From positions 124,001-188,000 of the forward strand of contig NZ_JABWRP020000002.1 of the NCBI RefSeq assembly GCF_014269035.2: DNA of 64,000 nucleotides. Direction: 5' to 3'. This stretch comes from Pseudomonas vlassakiae. GTDB lineage: Bacteria > Pseudomonadota > Gammaproteobacteria > Pseudomonadales > Pseudomonadaceae. The position numbers and the translations under genes were made by a program. The notes beneath the pieces are model-generated. The model searched no databases. It had not been told where the DNA came from and saw only the letters and a list, made by a program, of their open reading frames with translations. Each line of letters begins with the position of its first letter. Position 1 is the stretch's first letter. Positions 51,047-60,279 of this stretch are shown here, piece by piece.

Positions 51047-52210
51047 TCAGCGGGTTTCGTTGAACAGTTCGCGGCCGATCAGCATCCTGCGGATTTCGCT
51101 GGTGCCGGCACCGATCTCGTACAGCTTGGCGTCGCGCAGCAGGCGGCCAGCCGGGAATTCGTTGATGTAGCCATTGCCACCGAGAATCTGGATCGCTTCC
51201 AGGGCCATCTGCGTGGCACGTTCGGCGGTGTAGAGGATCACCCCGGCGGCGTCCTTGCGGGTGGTCTCGCCACGGTCGCAGGCCTGGGCCACGGCATACA
51301 GGTAGGCGCGGCTGGCGTTGAGCTGGGTGTACATGTCGGCGATCTTGCCCTGGATCAGCTGGAACTCGCCGATGCTCTGGCCGAACTGCTTGCGGTCGTG
51401 GATGTACGGCACCACCAGGTCCATGCAGCTTTGCATGATGCCGGTCGGGCCGCCGGACAACACCACGCGCTCGTAGTCCAGGCCGCTCATCAGCACGCGC
51501 ACGCCGCCGTTGAGCTGGCCGAGGATGTTCTCTTCCGGCACTTCGACGCCGTCGAAGAACAGCTCGCAGGTGTTGGAGCCGCGCATGCCCAGCTTGTCGA
51601 ACTTGTTGCTGCGGCTGAAGCCTTTCCAGTCACGTTCGACGATGAACGCGGTGATGCCATGCGGCCCCTTGTCCAGGTCGGTCTTGGCATAGATCACATA
51701 GGTGTTGGCGTCAGGGCCGTTGGTGATCCAGGTCTTGCTGCCATTGAGCACGTAGTGGTCGCCGCGCTTTTCGGCGCGCAGTTTCATCGATACCACGTCG
51801 GAACCGGCGTTGGGTTCGCTCATGGCCAGGGCGCCGATGTGCTCGCCGCTGATCAGCCTGGGCAGGTACTTGAGCTTCTGCTCGTGAGTGCCGTTGCGGT
51901 TGATCTGGTTGACGCAGAGGTTGGAGTGGGCACCGTAGGAGAGGGCGACCGAAGCCGAACCGCGGCTGATCTCTTCCATCGACACCACATGGGCCAGGTA
52001 ACCCAGGCCGGCGCCGCCGTATTCCTCGGCAACGGTAATGCCCAGCAGGCCCATGTCGCCGAACTTGCGCCACATGTCGGCAGGGAACAGGTTGTCGTGA
52101 TCGATCTGTGCAGCGCGCGGGGCCAGTTCGGCGGCAACGAAGGTGCGCACCTGGTCGCGGAGCATGTCGATGGTTTCGCCCAGGGCGAAGTTCAGGGTGG
52201 GGTAATGCAT
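51047..52210 (-). CDS. liuA: Isovaleryl-CoA dehydrogenase
   Basis: 387 residues. FAD-dependent acyl-CoA dehydrogenase with [27 protein letters not shown], the catalytic-Glu region [10 protein letters not shown] and [14 protein letters not shown]. First step of isovaleryl-CoA breakdown. Ribosome site AAGGT before ATG 52210. First gene of liuABCD; no liuE (HMG-CoA lyase) or liuR gene is adjacent. Confidence 0.94.
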   Translation of the reverse strand: MHYPTLNFALGETIDMLRDQVRTFVAAELAPRAAQIDHDNLFPADMWRKFGDMGLLGITVAEEYGGAGLGYLAHVVSMEEISRGSASVALSYGAHSNLCVNQINRNGTHEQKLKYLPRLISGEHIGALAMSEPNAGSDVVSMKLRAEKRGDHYVLNGSKTWITNGPDANTYVIYAKTDLDKGPHGITAFIVERDWKGFSRSNKFDKLGMRGSNTCELFFDGVEVPEENILGQLNGGVRVLMSGLDYERVVLSGGPTGIMQSCMDLVVPYIHDRKQFGQSIGEFQLIQGKIADMYTQLNASRAYLYAVAQACDRGETTRKDAAGVILYTAERATQMALEAIQILGGNGYINEFPAGRLLRDAKLYEIGAGTSEIRRMLIGRELFNETR

Positions 52211-52273
52211 GCTGGGGCACCTTGTTGTTCTTGAAATTGGGTTACACCGTAGCCGAGGATCTTGCGCCGGACT

Positions 52274-52363
52274 CTGTGGGAGCGGGCTTGCCCGCGAAAT
52301 GCGTCAGCAGGACCACCGTCATTGCCTGAGTGATCGCATTTGCGGGGAAGCCCGCTCCCACAG
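52274..52363. repeat. REP pair upstream of liuA
   Basis: CTGTGGGAGCGGGCTTGCCC (left) and GGGGAAGCCCGCTCCCACAG (right) face each other around 48 bp. The 321-bp gap 52211-52531 holds this pair, the two operator palindromes and both divergent promoters; no gene is seen in it. Confidence 0.8.
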
Positions 52364-52401
52364 GGTTCGGTGCCAAGCCGGGGCAGGTGTCGTTCATCAC
52401 C

Positions 52402-52417
52402 TTTACGTTAACGTAAA
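52402..52417. promoter_or_regulatory. Operator palindrome 1, TTTACGTTAACGTAAA
   Basis: Perfect 16-bp palindrome between divergent liuA and the acyl-CoA synthetase. It matches the LiuR (MerR family) type of site as I remember it and is embedded in a longer imperfect direct repeat with site 2. Confidence 0.75.
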
Positions 52418-52451
52418 CCTGCATTCGGTCACTGTCAATCCGCTCGTCACC

Positions 52452-52467
52452 TTTACGTAAACGTAAA
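52452..52467. promoter_or_regulatory. Operator palindrome 2, TTTACGTAAACGTAAA
   Basis: Starts exactly 50 bp after site 1 and differs from it by one base; flanks (TCACC before, CTGC after) also match. The 50-bp (about five helical turns) phasing puts both sites on the same DNA face. Likely controls both divergent genes. Confidence 0.75.
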
Positions 52468-52531
52468 TCTGCGCCAAAGTAGTCACAGCTCACTTCAGCC
52501 GTGCCCAGAACAACCACAAGAAGGGACACCC

Positions 52532-54208
52532 ATGAGTCAACCTAGCTACACCCGCGGTCGCCAGGACCAACCGTTGCTGACCCTGACCATCGGCCAGGCC
52601 TTCGATGCCACCGTGGCCCGTTGCGCCGACGGCGAAGCGCTGGTGGCGCGCCACCAGGGCCTGCGCTACAGCTGGCGGCAGCTGGCCGAACAGGTCGACA
52701 CCCATGCCCGCGCCCTGATGGCCCTGGGCGTGAACACTGGCGACCGGGTCGGCATCTGGTCGCCCAACTGCGCCCAGTGGTGCATCTTGCAATTGGCCAG
52801 CGCCAAGGTCGGTGCGATCCTGGTCAACATCAATCCGGCCTATCGCGTGGGTGAACTGGAGTACGTGCTACGCCAGTCTGGCTGCCGCTGGCTGGTGTGT
52901 GCCGATGCGTTCAAGACCTCTGATTACCATGCCATGGTCCAAGCGCTGGTGCCGGAGCTGGCGACCGCCAACCTTGGCGAGCTGGCCAGTGAGCGCCTGC
53001 CCGAACTGCGCGGGGTGATCAGCCTGGCGGCCAACCCCCCCAGCGGCTTCCTGCCCTGGCAAGCGCTGGCCGAGCGGGCAGGGCAAACGCCGGTGGAAGC
53101 CTACGTGGCTCGCCAGCACAGCCTGCAGTTCGACCAACCGGTGAATATCCAGTACACCTCCGGCACTACCGGTGCGCCCAAAGGTGCCACGCTCAGCCAC
53201 TACAACATCCTCAACAACGGCTTCATGGTCGGTGAAAGCCTCGGCCTGAGCGACCGCGACCGCATGGTGATCCCGGTGCCGCTTTACCATTGCTTCGGCA
53301 TGGTCATGGCCAACCTCGGCTGCATCACCCACGGCAGTACCATGGTCTACCCCAATGACGCCTTCGACGCCGAACTCACCTTGCGCGCCGTCGCCGAAGA
53401 ACGTGCCAGCATCCTGTATGGCGTGCCGACCATGTTCATTGCCATGCTCGACCACCCATCGCGCACGCAACTGGACCTGTCGACCCTGCGCAGCGGCATC
53501 ATGGCCGGCGCCACCTGCCCGATCGAGGTGATGCGCCGGGTCATCGACCACATGCACATGGCCGAAGTGCAGATCGCCTACGGCATGACCGAAACCAGCC
53601 CGGTATCCTTGCAAACCGGCCCGGACGATGAACTGGAGCTGCGCGTGACCACTGTTGGCCGCACTCAGCCGCAGCTGGAAACCAAGCTGGTGGACGCCGA
53701 TGGCTGCATCGTCGCCAGGGGTGAGATCGGAGAGCTTTGCACTCGCGGCTACAGCGTGATGCTTGGCTACTGGGGCAACCCCGAGGCCACGGCGGATGCC
53801 ATCGACCCGGCTGGCTGGATGCATTCGGGCGACCTGGCGGTGATGGATGAGCACGGGTATGTGCGCATTGTCGGGCGCAACAAGGACATGATCATTCGCG
53901 GTGGCGAGAACATCTACCCACGCGAGCTGGAGGAGTTCTTCTACACCCACCCGGCAGTGGCCGACGCACAGGTGGTGGGCATTCCGTGCAACCGTTATGG
54001 CGAAGAGATCGTGGCCTGGATCAAGCTGCACCCGGGGCACAGCGCCACGGCTGAGGAGCTGCAGGACTGGTGCAAGGCACGTATTGCGCACTTCAAGGTG
54101 CCACGGTATTTCCGCTTCGTTGACGAATTTCCAATGACGGTGACCGGGAAGGTGCAGAAGTTTCGCATGCGGGAGATCAGTATCGAGAGCCTCTCCTTGC
54201 GGGAATAA
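52532..54208 (+). CDS. AMP-binding acyl-CoA synthetase
   Basis: 558 residues; AAGGG precedes ATG 52532. ANL-family motifs: IQYTSGTTGAPKGATLSH, AYGMTETSPVSLQTGP, WMHSGDLAVMDEHGYVRIVGR and the C-terminal lysine in TVTGKVQKFRM. Divergent from liuA and sharing its operators, so it probably activates a branched short/medium-chain acid such as isovalerate or a terpenoid acid (inference). Not distinguishable from other acyl-CoA ligases by sequence reading alone. Confidence 0.85.
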   Translation: MSQPSYTRGRQDQPLLTLTIGQAFDATVARCADGEALVARHQGLRYSWRQLAEQVDTHARALMALGVNTGDRVGIWSPNCAQWCILQLASAKVGAILVNINPAYRVGELEYVLRQSGCRWLVCADAFKTSDYHAMVQALVPELATANLGELASERLPELRGVISLAANPPSGFLPWQALAERAGQTPVEAYVARQHSLQFDQPVNIQYTSGTTGAPKGATLSHYNILNNGFMVGESLGLSDRDRMVIPVPLYHCFGMVMANLGCITHGSTMVYPNDAFDAELTLRAVAEERASILYGVPTMFIAMLDHPSRTQLDLSTLRSGIMAGATCPIEVMRRVIDHMHMAEVQIAYGMTETSPVSLQTGPDDELELRVTTVGRTQPQLETKLVDADGCIVARGEIGELCTRGYSVMLGYWGNPEATADAIDPAGWMHSGDLAVMDEHGYVRIVGRNKDMIIRGGENIYPRELEEFFYTHPAVADAQVVGIPCNRYGEEIVAWIKLHPGHSATAEELQDWCKARIAHFKVPRYFRFVDEFPMTVTGKVQKFRMREISIESLSLRE

Positions 54209-54280
54209 TGACGATGGAAACAGGTCGGTGTTCCGGCCTGTTTCCTGTCAAGCAATGACTCCGCGAAGAGGCCAGTGTGC

Positions 54281-54517
54281 TCAGAGCAGCTCCATGGCCT
54301 TGCAAAGCCCGGCGGCAAGCTCGGCAACGGTCTGGTAATCACGGCGAAGCTGCACGCCGTAACGTGCCTCCAGCCCCATCAGGGCGAACTCGCATTTATC
54401 CCTGTCCTGATGCGCGAGCCAGGTCCCCGGCCACGGATCGACTACCCCGGCATCCTGCAAGTAGTCGATCACTTGCCGCTCGAATTCCATGCGCAGCCAA
54501 CGGGTCGCGATAGGCAC
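54281..54517 (-). CDS. Conserved-looking small protein, 78 residues
   Basis: MPIATRWLRMEFERQVIDY start; acidic C-terminal helix DYQTVAELAAGLCKAMELL. AAGGAGCCCCCC lies before ATG 54517. No known domain, signal or membrane helix. It sits alone between the acyl-CoA synthetase (convergent) and the glgE region. Confidence 0.65.
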   Translation of the reverse strand: MPIATRWLRMEFERQVIDYLQDAGVVDPWPGTWLAHQDRDKCEFALMGLEARYGVQLRRDYQTVAELAAGLCKAMELL

Positions 54518-54614
54518 GATGGGGGGCTCCTTGGCATGAATAGGGAGCCCCCAATTTTCAACACCGCCGGCAATTGCGCTACTGGCAAAAATGTCAGTCC
54601 GCCGTCGTCTACCC

Positions 54615-54776
54615 TTAAGCCTTCACCGGTGGTTCATCGCTCGGCGGGTCACCCACCGTCGGCGGCATGGTCGGCTTGATCGGCAGCTCGTCCGGGTCGT
54701 CCTCCGGCACGGGCGGTGGCAGGCTCGGGTCGTCGACGTTGGGGTCGGGTGTTTCCGGTGGAATGGGAATGTTCAT
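54615..54776 (-). CDS. Proline-rich acidic small protein, 53 residues
   Basis: Begins MNIPIPPETPDPNVDDP and ends PPSDEPPVKA; about one third proline, with many Asp/Glu and no aromatic residues, so disordered. The ribosome site is weak (GAGC). Divergent from glgE by about 150 bp. Similar short Pro-rich proteins are seen in pseudomonads; function unknown. Confidence 0.55.
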   Translation of the reverse strand: MNIPIPPETPDPNVDDPSLPPPVPEDDPDELPIKPTMPPTVGDPPSDEPPVKA

Positions 54777-54927
54777 GGCCGGGCTCGTGTAGATGCGCGT
54801 GGGTGGAATTGAAGAGGTCCTGCAGGCTCTGACCGCTGGCAGTAGCCATTCGCTCCAATTTTTTTGAACCCCTTGACGTGCGCCCGGCTCTGAACCCTTA
54901 CCGCCATCAGCTGAGGGAGCAAGGTCG

Positions 54928-56946
54928 ATGTCACGCAACGAGCCCTTTGAGCATGCGCCCACGGCGAATGATCACCCGGACCAGGCCATCAGCCTGTCCC
55001 AGGCGCTACTGGCGCCACGCATCGTCATCGAAGACACCCAGCCTGTGCTCGACGCCGGCAGCTTCGCGGCCAAGGCCATCAGCGGCCAGCCTGTGGCGGT
55101 CAGCAGCAAGGTCTACACCGATGGCCATGACCGCATGGCCGTGGTGCTGACCTGGCGCCAGTCGCAAAGCCGCCGGGTGCACTGCGTGCCCATGCAGTCG
55201 CCGGGCAATGACCTGTGGCTGGCCGAGTTCACGCCCACCGAGATCGGCCCGCACGTGTTCAGCATCGAGGCCTGGATCGACCCGTTCGCCACCTATTGCC
55301 ATGACCTGGAGAAGAAGTACCACGCCGGCGTCGACGTCAAGCTGGAGCTCGAAGAAGGCCGGCTGATGCTCGGCAAAGGCATCGAACTCAGTGAAGGCGT
55401 GCTTCGCGACGAACTGCAACGCTTGCAACAGCAATTGGGCGAGCTGCACACCGATGATCAGGTAGCCCTGTTGCTGGGCGCCGAAGCGTCGCGGCTGATG
55501 GCCGAAGCCGAGCACCGCAGCTACCTGACCCGCAGCATCGAATTCCCGCTGGACGTCGACCGGCCGGCGGCGCAGTTCGCCAGTTGGTACGAACTGTTCC
55601 CGCGTTCGATCACCGACAGCCCGGAGCGCCACGGCACCTTCAACGACGTGCACCAGCGCCTGCCGATGATTCGCGACATGGGTTTTGATGTGCTGTATTT
55701 TCCGCCGATCCACCCCATCGGCAGCAAGCACCGCAAAGGCCGCAACAATGCACTGCAGGCCGAGCCCGGTGACCCGGGCAGCCCCTATGCCATCGGCAGC
55801 CCGGACGGTGGTCACGACGCGATCCATCCGCAGCTGGGCAGCCGTGACGACTTCCGCCGCCTGGTGTCTGCCGCCGCCCAGCATGGCCTGGAGATCGCCC
55901 TGGACTTCGCCATCCAGTGCTCCCAGGACCACCCGTGGCTCACCGAGCACCCAGGCTGGTTCAGCTGGCGGCCGGACGGCACCATTCGCTACGCGGAAAA
56001 CCCGCCAAAGAAATATCAGGACATCGTCAACGTCGATTTCTATGCGCCCGACGCGGTACCCAGCCTGTGGCTGGCCCTGCGTGACGTGATCATCGGCTGG
56101 GTCGAGGAGGGGGTGAAGACCTTTCGTGTCGATAACCCGCACACCAAACCGTTGCCCTTCTGGCAATGGCTGATCGCCAATGTGCGTGCCCAATATCCCG
56201 ACGTGATCTTCCTCGCCGAAGCCTTCACCAAGCCCGCGATGATGGCGCGCCTGGGCAAGGTCGGGTACGCCCAGAGCTATACCTACTTCACCTGGCGCAA
56301 CACCAAGCAAGAGTTGCGCGAGTATTTCGAGCAACTCAACCAGCCGCCGTGGAGCCAATGCTACCGGCCGAATTTCTTCGTCAACACGCCAGACATAAAC
56401 CCATACTTCCTGCAGCATAATGGCCGCGCCGGTTTCCTCATCCGGGCGGCGCTGGCGACCATGGGCTCGGGGCTGTGGGGCATGTACAGCGGCTTCGAGC
56501 TGTGCGAAAGCGCAGCGCTGCCGGGCAAGGAGGAATACCTGGACTCGGAGAAGTACGAAATCCGCCCCCGGGATTTCACCCAACCTGGCAACATCATCGC
56601 CGAGATCGCCCAGCTCAATCGCATCCGTCGCCAGAACCCCGCGCTGCAGACCCATCTTGGGGTGGCGTTCTTCAACTGCTGGAACGACAACATCCTGTAC
56701 TTCGCCAAACGCACGCCAGCGCGCGACAACTTCATCCTGGTTGCGGTGAGCCTCGATCCGCACAACGCCCAGGAGGCGCATTTCGAATTGCCGCTGTGGG
56801 AACTGGGCCTGGATGACAATGCCGAAACCCATGGCGAAGACCTGATGACCGGCCATCGCTGGTCCTGGTACGGCAAGACCCAGTGGATGCGCATCGAACC
56901 CTGGAACCTGCCGTTCGGAATCTGGCGCATCAGCAAGGCCCGATAG
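54928..56946 (+). CDS. glgE: Alpha-1,4-glucan:maltose-1-phosphate maltosyltransferase
   Basis: 672 residues, GH13_3. Extends alpha-1,4-glucan from maltose-1-phosphate. Nucleophile D402 (FRVDNPHTKP) and acid/base E431 (FLAEAFTKP) have the 29-residue spacing of characterised GlgE. N-terminal all-beta domain (about 30-130) and helical insert (about 140-200) precede the barrel; GMYSGFELCE closes the active-site side. First gene of glgE-treS/mak-glgB, supplied with maltose-1-phosphate by the next gene. Confidence 0.95.
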   Translation: MSRNEPFEHAPTANDHPDQAISLSQALLAPRIVIEDTQPVLDAGSFAAKAISGQPVAVSSKVYTDGHDRMAVVLTWRQSQSRRVHCVPMQSPGNDLWLAEFTPTEIGPHVFSIEAWIDPFATYCHDLEKKYHAGVDVKLELEEGRLMLGKGIELSEGVLRDELQRLQQQLGELHTDDQVALLLGAEASRLMAEAEHRSYLTRSIEFPLDVDRPAAQFASWYELFPRSITDSPERHGTFNDVHQRLPMIRDMGFDVLYFPPIHPIGSKHRKGRNNALQAEPGDPGSPYAIGSPDGGHDAIHPQLGSRDDFRRLVSAAAQHGLEIALDFAIQCSQDHPWLTEHPGWFSWRPDGTIRYAENPPKKYQDIVNVDFYAPDAVPSLWLALRDVIIGWVEEGVKTFRVDNPHTKPLPFWQWLIANVRAQYPDVIFLAEAFTKPAMMARLGKVGYAQSYTYFTWRNTKQELREYFEQLNQPPWSQCYRPNFFVNTPDINPYFLQHNGRAGFLIRAALATMGSGLWGMYSGFELCESAALPGKEEYLDSEKYEIRPRDFTQPGNIIAEIAQLNRIRRQNPALQTHLGVAFFNCWNDNILYFAKRTPARDNFILVAVSLDPHNAQEAHFELPLWELGLDDNAETHGEDLMTGHRWSWYGKTQWMRIEPWNLPFGIWRISKAR

Positions 56947-56961
56947 GGCAAGGAGTCGCAC

Positions 56962-59900
56962 ATGGCCAAGCGGTCCCGCCCGGCAGCCTTCATCGATGAC
57001 CCGCTGTGGTACAAGGATGCCGTGATCTACCAGCTGCATATCAAGTCGTTCTTCGATTCGAACAACGACGGCATCGGCGATTTCGCTGGCCTGATCAGCA
57101 AGCTCGACTACATTGCCGAGCTGGGCGTCAACACCCTCTGGCTGCTGCCGTTCTACCCCTCGCCACGGCGTGACGATGGCTACGACATCGCCGAGTACAA
57201 AGCCGTGCATCCGGACTACGGCAGCATGGCCGACGCCCGCCGCTTCATCGCCGAGGCGCACAAGCGCGGCCTGCGGGTGATCACCGAACTGGTCATCAAC
57301 CACACCAGCGACCAGCACCCGTGGTTCCAGCGCGCCCGCCACGCCAAGCGCGGCAGCAAGGCGCGGGACTTCTACGTGTGGTCGGACGACGACCAGAAGT
57401 ACGACGGCACGCGGATCATCTTCCTCGACACCGAAAAGTCCAACTGGACCTGGGACCCGGTCGCCGGCCAGTACTTCTGGCACCGCTTCTATTCGCACCA
57501 GCCGGACCTCAACTTCGACAATCCGCAGGTGCTCAAGGCGGTGATCGGGGTGATGCGCTTCTGGCTCGACCTGGGCGTCGATGGCCTGCGCCTGGACGCC
57601 ATTCCGTACCTGATCGAGCGCGACGGCACCAACAACGAGAACCTCGCCGAGACCCACACGGTGCTCAAGGCGATCCGCGCCGAGATCGACGCCAACTACC
57701 CTGACCGCATGCTGCTGGCCGAGGCCAACCAGTGGCCTGAAGACACCCGCCCGTATTTCGGCGAGGGGGATGGCGACGAATGCCACATGGCCTTCCACTT
57801 CCCGCTGATGCCGCGCATGTACATGGCGCTGGCCATGGAAGACCGCTTCCCGATCACCGACATCCTGCGCCAGACCCCGGACATCCCGGCGAACTGCCAG
57901 TGGGCGATCTTTCTGCGCAACCACGATGAGCTGACCCTGGAAATGGTCACCGACCGCGAGCGCGATTACCTGTGGAACTACTACGCCGAGGACCGTCGCG
58001 CCCGCATCAACCTCGGTATCCGCCGGCGTCTGGCGCCGTTGCTGCAACGTGACCGGCGGCGCATCGAGCTGCTTACCAGCCTGTTGCTGTCGATGCCAGG
58101 CACGCCGACGCTGTACTACGGCGATGAACTGGGCATGGGCGACAACATCTACCTCGGCGACCGCGATGGTGTGCGCACGCCGATGCAATGGTCACCGGAC
58201 CGCAACGGCGGTTTTTCCAGAGCCGACCCGCAACGCCTGGTACTGCCGCCGATCATGGACCCGTTGTACGGCTACCAGACCGTCAACGTCGAGGCCCAGG
58301 CCCACGACCCGCACTCGCTGTTGAACTGGAACCGCCGGCTGCTGGCAGTGCGCAAGCAGCAGAAGGCCTTTGGCCGCGGCAGCCTGCGTACGCTTACGCC
58401 GAGCAACCGGCGCATCCTGGCCTATATCCGCGAGTACACCGACGCCGACGGCAATACCGAAGTCATCCTCTGCGTCGCCAACGTTTCCCGCGCCGCCCAG
58501 GCGGCGGAGCTCGAACTGTCGCAATACGCGGGCAAAGTGCCGGTGGAGATGCTCGGTGGCAGCGCCTTCCCGCCGATCGGCCAGCTGCCGTTCCTGCTGA
58601 CGTTGCCGCCGTACGCCTTCTACTGGTTCCTGCTGGCTGCCCATGACCGCATGCCCAGCTGGCACATCCAAGCCACCGAGGGGTTGCCGGAATTGACCAC
58701 TTTAGTGCTGCGCAAACGCATGGAAGAACTGCTGGAAGCGCCTTCCAGCGACACCCTCAACGACACCATCCTGCCGCAATACCTGCCCAAGCGCCGCTGG
58801 TTCGCCGGCAAGGAAGGCCCGATCGACCAGGTGCGCCTGCGCTACGGCGTGCGTTTCGGCACCGCTACCACCCCGGTGCTGCTCAGCGAGATCGAAGTGC
58901 TCAGCGATGGCGTAGCCACCCGCTACCAGTTGCCGTTCGGCCTGCTTCCGGAAGAGCAGATCAACTCGGCGCTGCCACAGCAGTTGGCGCTGTCGCGGGT
59001 GCGCCGTGGCCGTCAGGTCGGCCTGATTACCGATGCGTTCGTCCTCGAACCGTTCATCCGTGCGGTACTGCGGGCCTGCCAGGACGGCACGCAGCTGCCC
59101 TGCGGCAATGGCCAAGGCGAGTTGCGCTTCGCCTGCACCGCTCAGCTGGCCGGGCTTGAACTGAACGAGGAAAGCCAGGTGCGCTACCTCAGCGCCGAGC
59201 AATCCAACAGCTCGGTGGTGGTTGGCGACCGCGTGGTGCTCAAGCTGATTCGCCGGGTCAACCCAGGCATTCACCCCGAGCTGGAAATGAGCGCCTATCT
59301 CACCGCCGCCGGCTTCGCCAACATCTCGCCGCTGCTGGCCTGGGTCAGCCGCGTCGATGAGCAGGGCGCGCCGCACCTGTTGATGATCGCCCAAGGCTAC
59401 CTCAGCAACCAGGGCGATGCCTGGGCCTGGACCCAGAATACCCTGGAGCGGGCCATCCGCGACGAGATGGAGCCCGGCACTGCCGACCCGGAAGTGCATA
59501 CCGACGCGCTGGCCGAACTCACCGGCTTCGCCGCCTTGCTCGGCCAGCGCCTGGGCGAGATGCACCAGTTGCTCGCAGCGCCGAGCAACGACGACGCTTT
59601 CCAGCCGCGCCCCAGCGACGCCGACGACAGCCAACGCTGGAGTGCGCAGATCAGCGCCGAACTGGACCATGCCCTCGACCTGCTGGCGCAGCACCGCGAA
59701 CACCTCGACAGCGACAGCCAGGCCCTGGTCGACGACCTGCAACAGCAGCGTGACGGCCTCGCCCAGCACGTCGCCAGGCTCGCCGAACAGGCCCAGGGTG
59801 GCCTGCTGATGCGCGTGCACGGCGACCTGCACCTGGGCCAGGTGCTGGTGGTGCAGGGCGATGCCTACCTGATCGATTTCGAGGGCGAACCTGCCCGTCC

Positions 59901-60279
59901 GCTGGACGAACGCCGGGCCAGACACAGCCCGTACAAGGATGTCAGCGGCGTGTTGCGATCTTTCGACTATGCTGCTGCGATGATCTTGCGCAGCGCGTCT
60001 GCCGTAGACCTTTCCGACCCGGCCCGGCAAGCCCGGCAACGGGTTGCCCGGCAGTACCTGCACCAGTCGCGGCATGCCTTCGTCGAAGCCTACGGCCTGG
60101 CCACCGCCGCCATGCCCCACGCCTGGCAACAGGCCGAGGGCGAGCGCGCCGCACTGGAGTTGTTCTGCCTGGAAAAAGCCGCCTACGAAATCACATACGA
60201 AGCCGAAAACCGTCCAAGTTGGCTGGCCGTGCCTTTGCATGGCCTGCATGGACTGATCAGTACCTGGGGAGAGTCATAG
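56962..60279 (+). CDS. treS: Trehalose synthase / maltokinase fusion
   Basis: 1105 residues. Residues about 1-560 are GH13 trehalose synthase (maltose-trehalose interconversion) with nucleophile D212 (GLRLDAIPYL), acid/base E254 (LLAEANQWPED) and D322 in FLRNHDEL. Residues about 590-1105 are a maltokinase (Mak/Pep2) domain starting at YLPKRRWFAGKEG, with the kinase motifs VHGDLHLGQVLVV and LIDFEGEPARPLDERR. The fusion channels trehalose through maltose to maltose-1-phosphate for GlgE. AAGGAG ribosome site; 15 bp after glgE, directly abutting glgB. Confidence 0.95.
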   Translation: MAKRSRPAAFIDDPLWYKDAVIYQLHIKSFFDSNNDGIGDFAGLISKLDYIAELGVNTLWLLPFYPSPRRDDGYDIAEYKAVHPDYGSMADARRFIAEAHKRGLRVITELVINHTSDQHPWFQRARHAKRGSKARDFYVWSDDDQKYDGTRIIFLDTEKSNWTWDPVAGQYFWHRFYSHQPDLNFDNPQVLKAVIGVMRFWLDLGVDGLRLDAIPYLIERDGTNNENLAETHTVLKAIRAEIDANYPDRMLLAEANQWPEDTRPYFGEGDGDECHMAFHFPLMPRMYMALAMEDRFPITDILRQTPDIPANCQWAIFLRNHDELTLEMVTDRERDYLWNYYAEDRRARINLGIRRRLAPLLQRDRRRIELLTSLLLSMPGTPTLYYGDELGMGDNIYLGDRDGVRTPMQWSPDRNGGFSRADPQRLVLPPIMDPLYGYQTVNVEAQAHDPHSLLNWNRRLLAVRKQQKAFGRGSLRTLTPSNRRILAYIREYTDADGNTEVILCVANVSRAAQAAELELSQYAGKVPVEMLGGSAFPPIGQLPFLLTLPPYAFYWFLLAAHDRMPSWHIQATEGLPELTTLVLRKRMEELLEAPSSDTLNDTILPQYLPKRRWFAGKEGPIDQVRLRYGVRFGTATTPVLLSEIEVLSDGVATRYQLPFGLLPEEQINSALPQQLALSRVRRGRQVGLITDAFVLEPFIRAVLRACQDGTQLPCGNGQGELRFACTAQLAGLELNEESQVRYLSAEQSNSSVVVGDRVVLKLIRRVNPGIHPELEMSAYLTAAGFANISPLLAWVSRVDEQGAPHLLMIAQGYLSNQGDAWAWTQNTLERAIRDEMEPGTADPEVHTDALAELTGFAALLGQRLGEMHQLLAAPSNDDAFQPRPSDADDSQRWSAQISAELDHALDLLAQHREHLDSDSQALVDDLQQQRDGLAQHVARLAEQAQGGLLMRVHGDLHLGQVLVVQGDAYLIDFEGEPARPLDERRARHSPYKDVSGVLRSFDYAAAMILRSASAVDLSDPARQARQRVARQYLHQSRHAFVEAYGLATAAMPHAWQQAEGERAALELFCLEKAAYEITYEAENRPSWLAVPLHGLHGLISTWGES

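Noticed and set aside
55006..58188. Long antisense frame across glgE and treS
   Set aside because: Mirror of real GH13 genes whose catalytic residues are readable on the plus strand; no independent support.
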